DNA of 35,628 bases from Rhodobacterales bacterium (GCA_009936995.1 JAACDH010000339.1:1-35628), one strand, 5' to 3'. Counted from the stretch's first letter, positions 8,930-19,938 are shown. Made by a program: numbers and translations. Notes: generated from the sequence alone by a model not told the origin.

Positions 8930-9199
8930 ATGAAACGGACTGTCTGGGCTGCGCTGTTGCTCACAATGTGCATGAGCCCCGCCTGTGAGGACGAAAACCC
9001 CTGCGATCGGTACATCGATTACATGTGTGATTGTCACGGTGCCGACGAGGGTTTCGACTGCCAAGAGATCTCGGACAGCTTCGCCGATGCCGACAATGAT
9101 GTGCAGGACTCCTGCGCCCTCGAGCTCTCGGCCCAAAAAGACGTCGACGAAGAAGAAGACAACACTTGCACAAATTCTGTTGCCGCTACGGCGCGGTAG
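8930..9199 (+). CDS. Small Cys-rich lipoprotein
   Basis: 89 aa with GGAG close upstream of ATG 8930. A signal peptide ends at a lipobox-like MSPAC (Cys19), although the -3 residue is Ser rather than the preferred Leu. The mature part has further Cys (25, 33, 35, 44, 62, 80) in a CDRYIDYMCDCHG...FDCQ arrangement and many Asp/Glu, suggesting a small disulphide-stabilised or metal-binding domain. Similar short Cys-rich lipoproteins are common in myxobacterial genomes; no function is known to me. It is probably co-transcribed with the next lipoprotein, 39 bases away. Confidence 0.75.
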   Translation: MKRTVWAALLLTMCMSPACEDENPCDRYIDYMCDCHGADEGFDCQEISDSFADADNDVQDSCALELSAQKDVDEEEDNTCTNSVAATAR

Positions 9200-9238
9200 G
9201 GGCACGATGGCACCCACCCGACCACAGGCGGAGGCGAG

Positions 9239-9898
9239 ATGATCTTATCGGTACTGATTGCCTCGATGATGGGCTGCAGCACGCAAGCGCAGCAACCGTG
9301 CGACTCGTCCGTCTACATCTGCGACACCGCAGCGTACTGGGGTCGAATCAACGACGACAAGGCCACCATCGACACCACAGATGGCACCTGGATCGATCAG
9401 GCCTATCTCCCTGGTTGCGACGGCGATCCCGACCGCTGGAAGTACAGCGCAAAGACCGGCGGCTTGACCTTCGGAAACAACATCGTCAACGCCTGGGCCC
9501 CAGAGGATCTGGGCGGCTGGAACGAAGAGCACCCGCTACTATCGGTCAACGCCAGCATCACGGGCGTCTGGGACGCCCTCCTCACCGAAGTTCGCGACGA
9601 GGCAACTATCGCCCAATACGAACCGGGCGCGCGTACGGCCTACACATGCGGCGAGCACGACGTCGAGGTCGGCATGGTCTACGCCTACCGCGTCTACGAC
9701 CTCAACGGGTCCTATGCCGGCTGCGCCATCTTCGGAACCGGCCCCGACGCCGCGGCCAACGTCGCCAAGGTTTTTGCGGTCGACTACCCAGAAGACAACC
9801 CGGTAACCGACCGCGCCGAGATCAACCTCGAGAGCTGCCAGATGTGGGTCGCCGGCCCCGACGACGCCACCCAAACAGGCTCCACCAGGTCCCGATAA
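9239..9898 (+). CDS. Hypothetical lipoprotein
   Basis: 219 aa with GGAGG six bases before ATG 9239. The short signal MILSVLIASMMGC ends at lipobox SMMGC (Cys13). The mature protein has scattered Cys, Trp and acidic residues (DDKATIDTTDGTWIDQAYLPGC) and no motif I recognise. Its last 77 bases overlap the tail of the convergent MopE-motif gene, so one of the two 3' ends may carry a frameshift or a late stop. Confidence 0.7.
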   Translation: MILSVLIASMMGCSTQAQQPCDSSVYICDTAAYWGRINDDKATIDTTDGTWIDQAYLPGCDGDPDRWKYSAKTGGLTFGNNIVNAWAPEDLGGWNEEHPLLSVNASITGVWDALLTEVRDEATIAQYEPGARTAYTCGEHDVEVGMVYAYRVYDLNGSYAGCAIFGTGPDAAANVAKVFAVDYPEDNPVTDRAEINLESCQMWVAGPDDATQTGSTRSR

Positions 9899-10193
9899 CG
9901 GCGAACGTAGGCAAGACGAACAGCTTGGCGCGGCTCCATATCTGAGCCGATGTGGGCGAATGATGCATGCCATCTAGCCCATCGCAGTCCGCGTCCACCC
10001 CGTCGCCCGCCGCATCCCATGTTCCAGGGTTTACCAACGCATCTCGGTCGTTACAGTCCATTCCTAGCGCCAGCGTACTCTCGTATCCATCGCCATCTAG
10101 GTCGATGAGGTCGCCCCCATCTCCGTCTTGGTCAACGCCATCGTAGGGGATCTCTCCCACTGCGAGGGCAACCGCAATCCAACACCACCACAT
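9822..10193 (-). CDS. MopE-type metal-binding motif protein, exported
   Basis: ATG 10191-10193 is fixed by an excellent GGAGG six bases upstream, giving 123 aa. A signal peptide (MWWCWIAVALAVG) is followed by Asp-rich repeats: DGVDQDGDG, DLDGDGYES, GMDCNDRDALVNPG and DGVDADCDGLDG. These match the putative metal-binding motif family named after Methylococcus MopE and abundant in myxobacteria; Asp side chains probably bind calcium. The last 40 residues are different: a hydrophobic, Trp-rich stretch then WRRRGRR. That tail could be a membrane anchor, or frame-shifted sequence, because it overlaps the convergent lipoprotein gene. Confidence 0.7.
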   Translation of the reverse strand: MWWCWIAVALAVGEIPYDGVDQDGDGGDLIDLDGDGYESTLALGMDCNDRDALVNPGTWDAAGDGVDADCDGLDGMHHSPTSAQIWSRAKLFVLPTFAVIGTWWSLFGWRRRGRRPTSGSSRG

Positions 10194-10303
10194 CGGCACC
10201 TCCAAAATGTGCAGGTGCAAGATGCGGGCCCGATGTGCCAGACGGTCCTACGCCGATTATCAGCTTAAATCAGGGTTCGCGTAGTGACGTTCGTCGACGG
10301 ATG

Positions 10304-10747
10304 TCAGCCGCAGTCGTCGGAGGCGAGCTTGATTGCGTGCAGGACGGTCTCTTGGTCAGCCGCGGACACGTCTCTGAAGGCGATGCCCATACCTGGCGCG
10401 CAGTTGTCGCCCACGGTGTCTCTGACCCACGCGACCCGACCGCTGAGCCACAGGCGTCCATCGGGCAGATCCAGGTCCACCTTCACTTCGACGTCCAAGT
10501 CGAAGAAGTAATAGGTCTCGATGAAGATGCCGCCATCGGAAAGGTTCGTCACTACGCCACTACAAAACTCATTCTCCCCATACAGGTTTACCTCGAGGTG
10601 GTAAGGAATTCGGGTGCTGGTGCGCTGCTCTGCGCCAGTGAGCTCCCGTTCGGGTGGCGGACTAGCCGTGACGTCGTCGGGGCGGACTTCGCGCTCGAAG
10701 TGTTCTTGGGTCGGTGCGTTTTCTGCCGAGAAGGATGGGGTGGACAT
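10304..10747 (-). CDS. PilZ-domain c-di-GMP receptor protein
   Basis: Start set at ATG 10745-10747 (MSTPSFSAEN) with AGGAG upstream, giving 147 aa. After a Pro/Glu-rich lead of about 40 residues, a PilZ domain carries both c-di-GMP contacts: RTSTR (RxxxR) and NLSDGG (NxSxxG). GGIFIETYYFFDLDVEVKVDLDLP and VAWVRD...GMGIAF resemble the deltaproteobacterial single-domain PilZ subgroup. It probably signals second-messenger levels to motility, surface or developmental machinery. A bulged hairpin (TAACG...CGTTA, 10769-10793) precedes its ribosome-binding site. Confidence 0.88.
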   Translation of the reverse strand: MSTPSFSAENAPTQEHFEREVRPDDVTASPPPERELTGAEQRTSTRIPYHLEVNLYGENEFCSGVVTNLSDGGIFIETYYFFDLDVEVKVDLDLPDGRLWLSGRVAWVRDTVGDNCAPGMGIAFRDVSAADQETVLHAIKLASDDCG

Positions 10748-10799
10748 GGGGGAGTCTCCTGCCCCTCCTAACGGCCCATTCACGCTGGCGTTAAGGAGA

Positions 10800-11237
10800 T
10801 CACATCCGAAGAAAGGCGATTGCCGGCAGTAAAACCGTAAATAGCACGGTTGCCGGCGCCGTCAGAGCCAATGCCTGCCATGAAGCACGAGGCCGAGATT
10901 CTCGCCACGACCACCACGCGACCCACCCGGGCAGCGGTGTCAGGAATAAACTTCCGGCGAGCAAATAGAGTCGCTCCTGAATGGTGAGGCCAGGATCACT
11001 AGAGAAGGCCAAGCCGAGAGCGGCGCGCGCCTTTTGGAGCTGGGCAGGAGATGGCCGCAGGGGTTGTCCACCCTTGATCCGCTCGGCGACGGCTTCGAGT
11101 TGTTCCTCGGTGAGATTTTCGGCGGAGAGCAACCACGCCACCAGCAGCCCCTCTCCCTGGGCGGCATGGCCACAGCTGGGGCAAACGGCCTGGATGGTCT
11201 CTCGGCTGCCCCCGCAACGACTACAGACGACCTTCAA
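10800..11237 (-). CDS. Zinc-ribbon membrane protein
   Basis: 145 aa. The start is TTG 11235-11237, which overlaps the stop of the upstream gene (TTGA) and puts the zinc ribbon at the very N-terminus: Cys5, Cys8, Cys19, Cys22 (CSRC...CPSC). A helical middle (LTEEQLEAVAERIKGG) leads to two hydrophobic segments near the end (LYLLAGSLFLTPLPGWVAWW and ATVLFTVLLPAIAFL). Function unknown; translational coupling ties it to the RecF-like protein. Confidence 0.72.
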   Translation of the reverse strand: MKVVCSRCGGSRETIQAVCPSCGHAAQGEGLLVAWLLSAENLTEEQLEAVAERIKGGQPLRPSPAQLQKARAALGLAFSSDPGLTIQERLYLLAGSLFLTPLPGWVAWWSWRESRPRASWQALALTAPATVLFTVLLPAIAFLRM

Positions 11238-12181
11238 GTGGACCCCGAGAGCACAAAGACCTGCTCAAGCGTGGCGCCGTCGCCTTCGGTGAGGCCTTGG
11301 AGCCAGTGTCGCCAGGGCCAGGCCGCGTCGTCTTCGACTACCAGCACATCCGGCGCATGAACCAATGCCGCCTCGACAATTCGCAACGCACGACTGGCGC
11401 GCGGTCCGAGCTGTCGAACCCGGCGGAGGTCCGGGCCAAAGCCGGCGACAACCCCGTCGCCGGCGCGCACCAACTGGAGCACCCCCATGCTGAAGGGCGC
11501 CTCATCGAAGGCCGACTTCATTCGCATTACCCTTCTTCTAAGGACGATATCGGAGGATAGAGTCGCTTCGAGAACCCGCGCGCAGACCATGGCTGCATCG
11601 TCGACCGCTCCCACGCCGCCCACGCGCTCACCGATGGCGCTCAACATGCCGTCCATCCACTTAGGCCGCTCTGAACGGCCCGTGGGAAATGCGGTCTTCG
11701 CCACGCGCACGTCGAGCACGCCCACCGAGGCCGCCGTTAAATCCTTGGTGAACAGCCAGCCCACCTTCACAGCCACCGTGGGGTCCTCGGCCAACGCACC
11801 CAGCATCCTCGGATCTCTTAGCGACTCGTCTCGCAGACGTCCAAACAGCGGCGGATCGAGGGCCAGTCGCGCCGTGATCAGCATCTTCCGGGAGGCATCG
11901 GGGTGTAGCATCCCTTCGATCGACACGGGGTCTAGGCCGGTGAGTTGCTCAGGAAAGCCTCGTGAATCCAGGTGTATTTCGAGCTCGGGCCCGGCCATTC
12001 CAGCGCGGGTGAGCGCCGCTTTGACGCGGGTAGCGTCCAGGGCCATTCCCCACAGCATCAGCCCGTCGGCTACCGCCATGCCCTCGGGCGCCGGCGGTAA
12101 TTGCACCAGCGCGCCGAGGTCGGGGAGGTCGAGTTCATGGGCGTCTTTGAGGCCCGACAGCTGCAGTCGTTGAATTCGCAT
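11234..12181 (-). CDS. RecF/SMC-like protein without a P-loop
   Basis: 315 aa from ATG 12179-12181. The opening MRIQRLQLSGLKDAHELDLP matches the first strand of RecF/AAA_23/SMC-type ATPases. In those proteins GxxGxGKS comes next; here the equivalent stretch reads LPPAPEGMAVADGLMLWGMA and has no Lys-Ser/Thr. Near the end, LGPRASRALRIVEAAL followed by APDVLVVEDDAAW resembles a degenerate signature plus Walker B. No coiled coil is evident. I infer an ABC-ATPase fold that no longer binds ATP in the usual way. It is coupled to the zinc-ribbon membrane gene and divergent from a beta-barrel gene 36 bases away. Confidence 0.65.
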   Translation of the reverse strand: MRIQRLQLSGLKDAHELDLPDLGALVQLPPAPEGMAVADGLMLWGMALDATRVKAALTRAGMAGPELEIHLDSRGFPEQLTGLDPVSIEGMLHPDASRKMLITARLALDPPLFGRLRDESLRDPRMLGALAEDPTVAVKVGWLFTKDLTAASVGVLDVRVAKTAFPTGRSERPKWMDGMLSAIGERVGGVGAVDDAAMVCARVLEATLSSDIVLRRRVMRMKSAFDEAPFSMGVLQLVRAGDGVVAGFGPDLRRVRQLGPRASRALRIVEAALVHAPDVLVVEDDAAWPWRHWLQGLTEGDGATLEQVFVLSGST

Positions 12182-12217
12182 GAGTCACCGTATCCCATTG
12201 CAGGCTATGTTCCCGCC

Positions 12218-12877
12218 GTGCTGCTTCTATGGACCATTGCTATCGCCCACGCCGCCACCCCTTTTGGAGGGGTCGAGTGGCATCCGCTGTCCCGTGCCGA
12301 CTTGGCGTGGGTCGAAGAGTCCCGCACGTCCGGCGTGGCTGTCGGTGAGTTCGACGGCACCGCCCGACCCGACCTCGAGGCCTTCGGGGGCCTGTGGTTC
12401 AACGACCAACTCGGACTCAGCGCTGGACTCGGCATGGCCCGCCTGCAGAACACCACCGAGCTCGACAGCGTCATTCGGCAACGCCACTGGGGTGTCGTCC
12501 GGCCCAGCATCGACGCGCGAATCGGCCTTGGGCAGCGCCGCGAACAAGTGCCCTTCGCCTGGCTGCTCGTCGGAGCCCATGGCGACATCCCCTCCGCCCG
12601 CGATGTCTCGGTCGGGTACACGCCCAAAGAGCAGAAAGCCGCCGACGAGATCGCCTACGTCGAACGCGGTAAACTGGGTGGTTTTGGCGGGCGACTTGGC
12701 ATCGGTGCAGAATACGACCTGCGCCCTGGACTGGCCCTGGGCGCCCAGTACGCCATCGAGTGGCACCGTGGCGTGTGGCGCTCGGACGATCTCGCCATTG
12801 CCAGCCAGTGGGTGGCGGGCGAAGCGTCTCTGCTGTTGATGTTCCGCTGGCCCAAAGCCTCGGACTCGGAAGATTAG
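12218..12877 (+). CDS. Exported protein, probable outer-membrane beta-barrel
   Basis: GTG 12218 is chosen because it opens onto a short signal peptide (MLLLWTIAIAHAA), giving 219 aa; the longer frame would overlap the divergent gene. The mature part alternates polar and hydrophobic residues with many Gly and aromatics (AFGGLWFNDQLGLSAGLGMA, LGIGAEYDLRPGLALGAQYA) and ends EASLLLMFRWP, close to the C-terminus. These are usual signs of an 8-strand outer-membrane barrel. Ligand or role unknown. The ribosome-binding site is weak, so the start is uncertain. Confidence 0.65.
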   Translation: MLLLWTIAIAHAATPFGGVEWHPLSRADLAWVEESRTSGVAVGEFDGTARPDLEAFGGLWFNDQLGLSAGLGMARLQNTTELDSVIRQRHWGVVRPSIDARIGLGQRREQVPFAWLLVGAHGDIPSARDVSVGYTPKEQKAADEIAYVERGKLGGFGGRLGIGAEYDLRPGLALGAQYAIEWHRGVWRSDDLAIASQWVAGEASLLLMFRWPKASDSED

Positions 12878-12926
12878 TCGCCCCCCACTCACGCTCGCAT
12901 CTTACCTCCTTAAAGAGAGCTGCCCC

Positions 12927-13568
12927 ATGCGCTACCCTCCCCTCCCCGGCTTGCTCTTGATCACGGCCTGTGGCGGCTCCGTCGATGCGGCCGACAGCGC
13001 AAGCGCCAACGGGCTGCCCGCGTGTGCTCACCTGGTCGTCACCGACATCGACGAGACGCTCACGACCTCCGACGGCGAATATTTGGCACAGTTGGCGGAC
13101 CCTACGCACGACCCGGCGCTTCGCCCCCAAGCCGCCGAGCTCATTCAGGCCTACACCGACAAAGGCTACACAGTGTTCTACATCACCGCCCGCGGCCAAG
13201 ACGTGAACCTGGGCGACGGACGGACGGGCACCCAAGCAGCGGAGGACTGGCTCATCGCTCACGGGTTCCCCTACGAGGAGGGCAGGCTGTACCTGGCGCC
13301 CGGCATAGGCGTTCAAGGAGAGGACGCCGTCTCGTACAAAGCGGACGTAGTGAACGAACTCACCGCCGCCGGCTGGACTGCCGACTGGGGCTACGGAAAC
13401 GCGACCAGCGACATCGAAGCATTCCAAAAGGGCGGCATCGCCGATGACCACTTGTTCCTCGTAGGCGAATTAGCAGGAACTATGGGCGTTAATTCAATTA
13501 CTGATGAAGAGGCATACGCTCAACATATTGCCGACCACGTGCAGGCTCTTGACGACGCCTGCCCCTAA
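12927..13568 (+). CDS. Lipin-like (LNS2) HAD phosphatase lipoprotein
   Basis: 213 aa. The signal MRYPPLPGLLLITAC ends at lipobox ITAC (Cys15). The rest follows the LNS2/lipin HAD pattern: catalytic DIDET (Asp40, Asp42), motif II Thr87 in YITAR, motif III Lys138, and GYGNATSDIEAF (155-166) as the acid-pair loop. In eukaryotes this domain dephosphorylates phosphatidate. Here the enzyme is exported and lipid-anchored, so an envelope phospholipid or other phosphate ester is a plausible substrate; that is inference. Near 13480-13540 the codons become AT-rich (for example GTTAATTCAATTACT), unlike the rest of the gene. It lies just upstream of the atp operon with a 129-base gap. Confidence 0.82.
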   Translation: MRYPPLPGLLLITACGGSVDAADSASANGLPACAHLVVTDIDETLTTSDGEYLAQLADPTHDPALRPQAAELIQAYTDKGYTVFYITARGQDVNLGDGRTGTQAAEDWLIAHGFPYEEGRLYLAPGIGVQGEDAVSYKADVVNELTAAGWTADWGYGNATSDIEAFQKGGIADDHLFLVGELAGTMGVNSITDEEAYAQHIADHVQALDDACP

Positions 13569-13697
13569 CTCGGCTCGAAAACTCCACTATGGTCACCACT
13601 TTGCGCCGCTGATACCCATTGTTGCAGGCGCTTGCGGGTGATCCCTCTTTCGAGTTAACGAGCGCGTCCTTCACTGGTTCAATTCACGGCGGCTTTG

Positions 13698-14129
13698 ATG
13701 GTCATCATCCCAGAACTCGTACCCTCTGTCCTTCTCGCGATGCCCTACGTGGTGACGCTGGTGGCGCTGCATTTCCTGCTGTTCCGCCCGTATCACGACT
13801 ATATGGAAGCCCGAGACGGCGTCTCCAGCAAGGCACTCGGCGAGGCGAGCGAACTCCGCGAAGCCACCGCCGACAAGCTCAAGCAGCTTGAAGACCAGCT
13901 GGCCGAGGCCCGAAAGAACGTCACCGCCATCCGCAAGGAAGCACGCGGTGTCGCTCAAGGCGAAGAGGCCGAAATCCTTGCCGCAGCCCGGGTCAAAGCC
14001 GAAGCCAAGATCGCAGAAGCGGTCGAGCGCATCCAGGCCGAGCAAAAGACCGCCAGTATCACCCTGCGCGGCACCGCCAAGGTCCTCTCGGGCGATATCG
14101 CCCGACAGGTTCTCGGCCGAGCCAACTAG
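13698..14129 (+). CDS. atpX: ATP synthase F0 subunit b'
   Basis: 143 aa from ATG 13698, just after a TTG that could also start. One N-terminal membrane segment (PSVLLAMPYVVTLVALHFLLF) then FRPYHDYMEARD and a long Ala/Glu/Lys helix (KQLEDQLAEARKNVTAIRKEA) make the stalk-type layout of b'. It would pair with the following b subunit to form the peripheral stator. First gene of the atp operon. No a (atpB) or c (atpE) gene precedes it in this window. Confidence 0.88.
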   Translation: MVIIPELVPSVLLAMPYVVTLVALHFLLFRPYHDYMEARDGVSSKALGEASELREATADKLKQLEDQLAEARKNVTAIRKEARGVAQGEEAEILAAARVKAEAKIAEAVERIQAEQKTASITLRGTAKVLSGDIARQVLGRAN

Positions 14130-14140
14130 GAGCATCGACT

Positions 14141-14899
14141 ATGCGTACCTTCATCCGCCTGTCCGCTCTCGCGGCGCTCACCCTGTCGGCGCCCGCCTTC
14201 GCTGAACCCGCACACGGCCAAGACGCTCCCGCAGCGCACGGCGACGCTCACGCGCCCGCCGATGCACACGGCGATGCCGAGCATGGCGAAGAAGACCACG
14301 GTGGCGGGCATCACATCCGCTACATGGCCGACGACGACGCCGATGGCACCGCCAACTGGCGCGACAGCACCAACGGCAACGAGCCAAACGAAGAGTCCTA
14401 CGCGGCTGGTGGCCTGTTCTTTCACGCCATCAACTTGGCCCTGCTCTTCGCCCTCGGGCTGTGGGCCGTTCGCACCCCCGTGCTCTACGGCCTCCGGGCC
14501 CGCGCCCTGGGCATCCGCAAGACCCTCAACGACAGCGCCAAAGTGCGCGATGAGGCCAGCGAAAAACACGCGAAGGTTCTCATTCGCCTCGAGAAGCTCG
14601 CCGAAGAGGTCGCGTCCATGAAGGCACAAGCTGCCGAAGACGCCAAGACCGAGCACGCGGCCCTTCTTGTCCGCGCCCACGAAGAGGCGGAGCACATCCA
14701 AACCCTCGCCGATCGCAACATCCGCGACGAAGTGGCTCGCGCCCGCTCTACGCTGCGTCGCGACGCGGTCGAGCTCGCTATTGAGCTCGCCGAGAATACC
14801 CTCCGTAGCGATATTGGCACCGACGACCAAAAACGTCTGTCCCAAGAGTTCCTCGACACCCTAAACATTGACGGGAAGGCCGCAAATGCCCGAACATAA
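14141..14899 (+). CDS. atpF: ATP synthase F0 subunit b with signal peptide and His-rich extension
   Basis: 252 aa, well above the usual 155-170. AGGAG precedes ATG 14141. A cleavable-type signal peptide (MRTFIRLSALAALTLSAPAFA) leads to a segment with eight His in residues 25-58 (pattern AHGDAHAPADAHGDAEHG) and an Asp-rich patch (YMADDDADGT). The normal b-subunit anchor follows at about 89-111 (GGLFFHAINLALLFALGLWAV), then the stator helix up to residue 252. The topology implies a periplasmic, potentially metal-binding N-terminal domain on the stator. The last 14 bases overlap atpH. Confidence 0.88.
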   Translation: MRTFIRLSALAALTLSAPAFAEPAHGQDAPAAHGDAHAPADAHGDAEHGEEDHGGGHHIRYMADDDADGTANWRDSTNGNEPNEESYAAGGLFFHAINLALLFALGLWAVRTPVLYGLRARALGIRKTLNDSAKVRDEASEKHAKVLIRLEKLAEEVASMKAQAAEDAKTEHAALLVRAHEEAEHIQTLADRNIRDEVARARSTLRRDAVELAIELAENTLRSDIGTDDQKRLSQEFLDTLNIDGKAANART

Positions 14900-15431
14900 G
14901 GTTGCACGGCGTTACGCCGAAGCCCTGATCGACGTGGCCTCCGAGGCCAACGCGGCCGACCAAGTTGGCGCCGACCTCCGAGGGTTCACTGCCCTCCTCC
15001 GCGCTGGCGAAGGTCAACTCCGGGACGCGCTGTGTACGCCGTTGTTCTCCAGCGCAGAGCGCGGCAGCGTGATCGAGGAGCTGCTTCCCAAGCTCGCACT
15101 GCACAAGCTGTCCAGCAACTTCCTGCGGCTGGTCAACACCAAGGGCCGTATGGCCGTGGTCGGCGACATCGCCGAAGTTTATGGTCGCCTCGCCGACGAG
15201 CGTGCGGGCCGTATCAAAGTCTTCGTCACTACCGCCGAGTCCATGACCGACGCCATGGCCGCCGAGGTGCAGGACGCCATGTCCAAGACCACCGGTAAAG
15301 AAGTCATCCTCGAGACCACGGTCGACGCCAGCCTCATCGGCGGCATGATCGCCAAGGTCGGCGGAACGGTCTACGACTCCAGCATTCGCAGCCGCCTGAC
15401 TCAAATCAAGCAGCAGCTTCTTCACGCGTAA
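14886..15431 (+). CDS. atpH: ATP synthase F1 subunit delta
   Basis: Start at ATG 14886 ([18 protein letters not shown]), the standard OSCP/delta opening; GGGAAGG lies upstream. 181 aa. The N-terminal helical domain ([13 protein letters not shown]...[16 protein letters not shown]) and the C-terminal [29 protein letters not shown] are diagnostic. It links the top of F1 to the b/b' stator. It overlaps atpF by 14 bases, suggesting translational coupling. Confidence 0.95.
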   Translation: MPEHKVARRYAEALIDVASEANAADQVGADLRGFTALLRAGEGQLRDALCTPLFSSAERGSVIEELLPKLALHKLSSNFLRLVNTKGRMAVVGDIAEVYGRLADERAGRIKVFVTTAESMTDAMAAEVQDAMSKTTGKEVILETTVDASLIGGMIAKVGGTVYDSSIRSRLTQIKQQLLHA

Positions 15432-15436
15432 TTCGT

Positions 15437-15457
15437 GGCTCAGGCCTAGCCTCAGCC
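15437..15457 (+). other. Imperfect hairpin between atpH and atpA
   Basis: GGCTcAGGC, loop CTA, GCCTcAGCC: nine-base arms with a single C:C mismatch. No T-tract follows, so it is probably not a terminator. It could stabilise or insulate the atpA message, which must be translated three times more than delta. Two direct copies of CCGAATCGA follow at about 15477-15495. Confidence 0.5.
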
Positions 15458-15514
15458 CAGCGCTTCTCTTCCTTTCCGAATCGAACCGAATCGACACTCT
15501 CCCAGGAGACCCCC

Positions 15515-17041
<1,527 letters not shown>

Positions 17042-17053
17042 GACAGCTCAATG

Positions 17054-17092
17054 GGGTCCTATACCGGACCCAACTAGGGTCCTTTATCGGAC
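17054..17092 (+). repeat. Tandem hairpin pair between atpA and atpG
   Basis: GGGTCC-TATACC-GGACCC (17054-17071) is a perfect 6-bp inverted repeat. A near copy, GGGTCC-TTTATC-GGAC, starts 23 bases later (17077-17092). No T-tract follows. They sit in a 111-base spacer, unusually long for this tightly packed operon, just where expression must drop from three alpha to one gamma. An attenuator or RNA-processing site is a reasonable inference. Confidence 0.6.
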
Positions 17093-17152
17093 ATCCCCCG
17101 AGGCCCGTTCATCCGGGTCCCGCGTTCCGCCCTCTAAAACAGGCATTGCCCA

Positions 17153-18007
17153 ATGGCGAACCTCAAAGACATCAAGATCCGAATCGGATCGGTCAAGAAG
17201 ACCCGTCAGATCACAGCAGCCATGAAGCTGGTGGCTGGCGCAAAGCTCAAGCGTGCAACCGACGCCGCATTGGCCGCTCGCCCCTACCAGGAGCAGCTGA
17301 CCGAGGTGCTCGGTCGCGTCGCCGCCAAAGCTGGCGACGATAGCGAAGAGCCGCTGCTCACCGCTCGCGAAGAGATCAAGCGAATCCTGGTAGTCTTCCT
17401 CACCAGTGACCGTGGTCTCTGCGGCGGCTTCAACAACAACCTCATGCGCAAGGGCATCGTCTTTCTAGACGAACGCTCCTGTACTGTCGACATCGTCTCC
17501 TACGGCAAAAAAGGAACCGCCTTCCTGAACAGCCGCAAGTTCGAGACGATCAAAAATGTCGAAGACTGGTCCAAGCTCGACAAGGGTGAGTTGGTCCGTG
17601 AGCTCTCGGCCACCGCGGTCGCTGGCTACATTGACGGCAAGTGGGACGAAGTCTGGTTCGCCTTCAATGACTTCGAGTCCGTTCTCACCCAAACGCCTAC
17701 CTTCGAGAAGATGCTCCCCCTCAGCGTCGAGGCTTCGGCCGACGACGCTGGCGGCGACTATCGTTACGAACCCAGCGCACAGCAGATCCTCGGCGAGTTA
17801 CTGCCCCTCTTCGTCCAGACCCTCATTCTTCAGAAATTCCTGGAGACCGAGGCTGGCGAGCATGCTTCTCGCATGACCGCCATGGACTCGGCGACTCGCA
17901 ACGCCGACGACCTTATCGACAGCCTGTCGCTCGAATACAACCGAGCCCGTCAGGCCGCCATTACCACCGAAATCATCGAAATTGTCTCGGGCGCAGCAGC
18001 GCTCTGA
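17153..18007 (+). CDS. atpG: ATP synthase F1 subunit gamma
   Basis: 284 aa. The conserved start ANLKDIKIRIGSVKKTRQIT and AMKLVAGAKL form the first coiled-coil arm, LTSDRGLCGGFN is the central hallmark, and the C-terminal helix carries ESEH-type residues (SRMTAMDSATRNADDLI). It is the rotating shaft of F1. ATG 17153 has only a weak AGG upstream. Confidence 0.97.
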   Translation: MANLKDIKIRIGSVKKTRQITAAMKLVAGAKLKRATDAALAARPYQEQLTEVLGRVAAKAGDDSEEPLLTAREEIKRILVVFLTSDRGLCGGFNNNLMRKGIVFLDERSCTVDIVSYGKKGTAFLNSRKFETIKNVEDWSKLDKGELVRELSATAVAGYIDGKWDEVWFAFNDFESVLTQTPTFEKMLPLSVEASADDAGGDYRYEPSAQQILGELLPLFVQTLILQKFLETEAGEHASRMTAMDSATRNADDLIDSLSLEYNRARQAAITTEIIEIVSGAAAL

Positions 18008-19468
<1,461 letters not shown>

Positions 19469-19512
19469 CTTCTCGCTAGCCCGACGCAGAACACCGAGCT
19501 TTTGGAGCCAAC

Positions 19513-19908
19513 ATGGCTACTGAGATTCAACTCGAAATCGTTACGCCGCTCAAGAGCGCGTTCAGCGGAAAAGTCCTTCAAGTCCTCCTTCCCGCTTGGG
19601 AAGGTCAAGAAGGCGTCCTTCCTGATCACGACGCCAAACTCGCCCTGCTCAAGGGCGGTGTTTGTACCGTTGTGACCACCGAGGGCGAGACCCGTTACGC
19701 TATTGGTCGCGGCTTTGCCGAGATCTCGGGCGAGCGTGTCACGCTGCTGACCGATTCTTGTGTCGCCAAGGCCGACGTGGATACCGCTGCGGCGGCTGCG
19801 CAGCTCAAGGAAGTGGAGGCCAACTTGGCTACCCTCGACTGGGTCAGCGAAGAGGCCAACCAAGCCCGCGTCCGAATCGAGACCCTTCAGGCGCAACTTA
19901 GCGTATAG
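19513..19908 (+). CDS. atpC: ATP synthase F1 subunit epsilon
   Basis: 131 aa with GGAG upstream of ATG 19513. The N-terminal beta-sandwich (EIQLEIVTPLKSAFSGKVLQVLLPAWEGQEGVLPDHDAKLALLKGG split here into its recognisable strands) and the helical hairpin at the end mark epsilon, which couples gamma to the c ring and can inhibit ATPase activity. Last gene of the operon; a terminator follows 30 bases on. Confidence 0.95.
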   Translation: MATEIQLEIVTPLKSAFSGKVLQVLLPAWEGQEGVLPDHDAKLALLKGGVCTVVTTEGETRYAIGRGFAEISGERVTLLTDSCVAKADVDTAAAAAQLKEVEANLATLDWVSEEANQARVRIETLQAQLSV

Positions 19909-19938
19909 TCCACGTTCGTCCATGGCGTTCGCGAGATT

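Noticed and set aside
12471-13451. Minus-strand ORF of 326 codons across the beta-barrel and lipin-like genes
   Set aside because: Arg-rich, and it lies opposite two genes with signal peptides and recognisable motifs.
13569-13697. Promoter for the atp operon
   Set aside because: No convincing -35/-10 pair could be read by eye, so none is listed.
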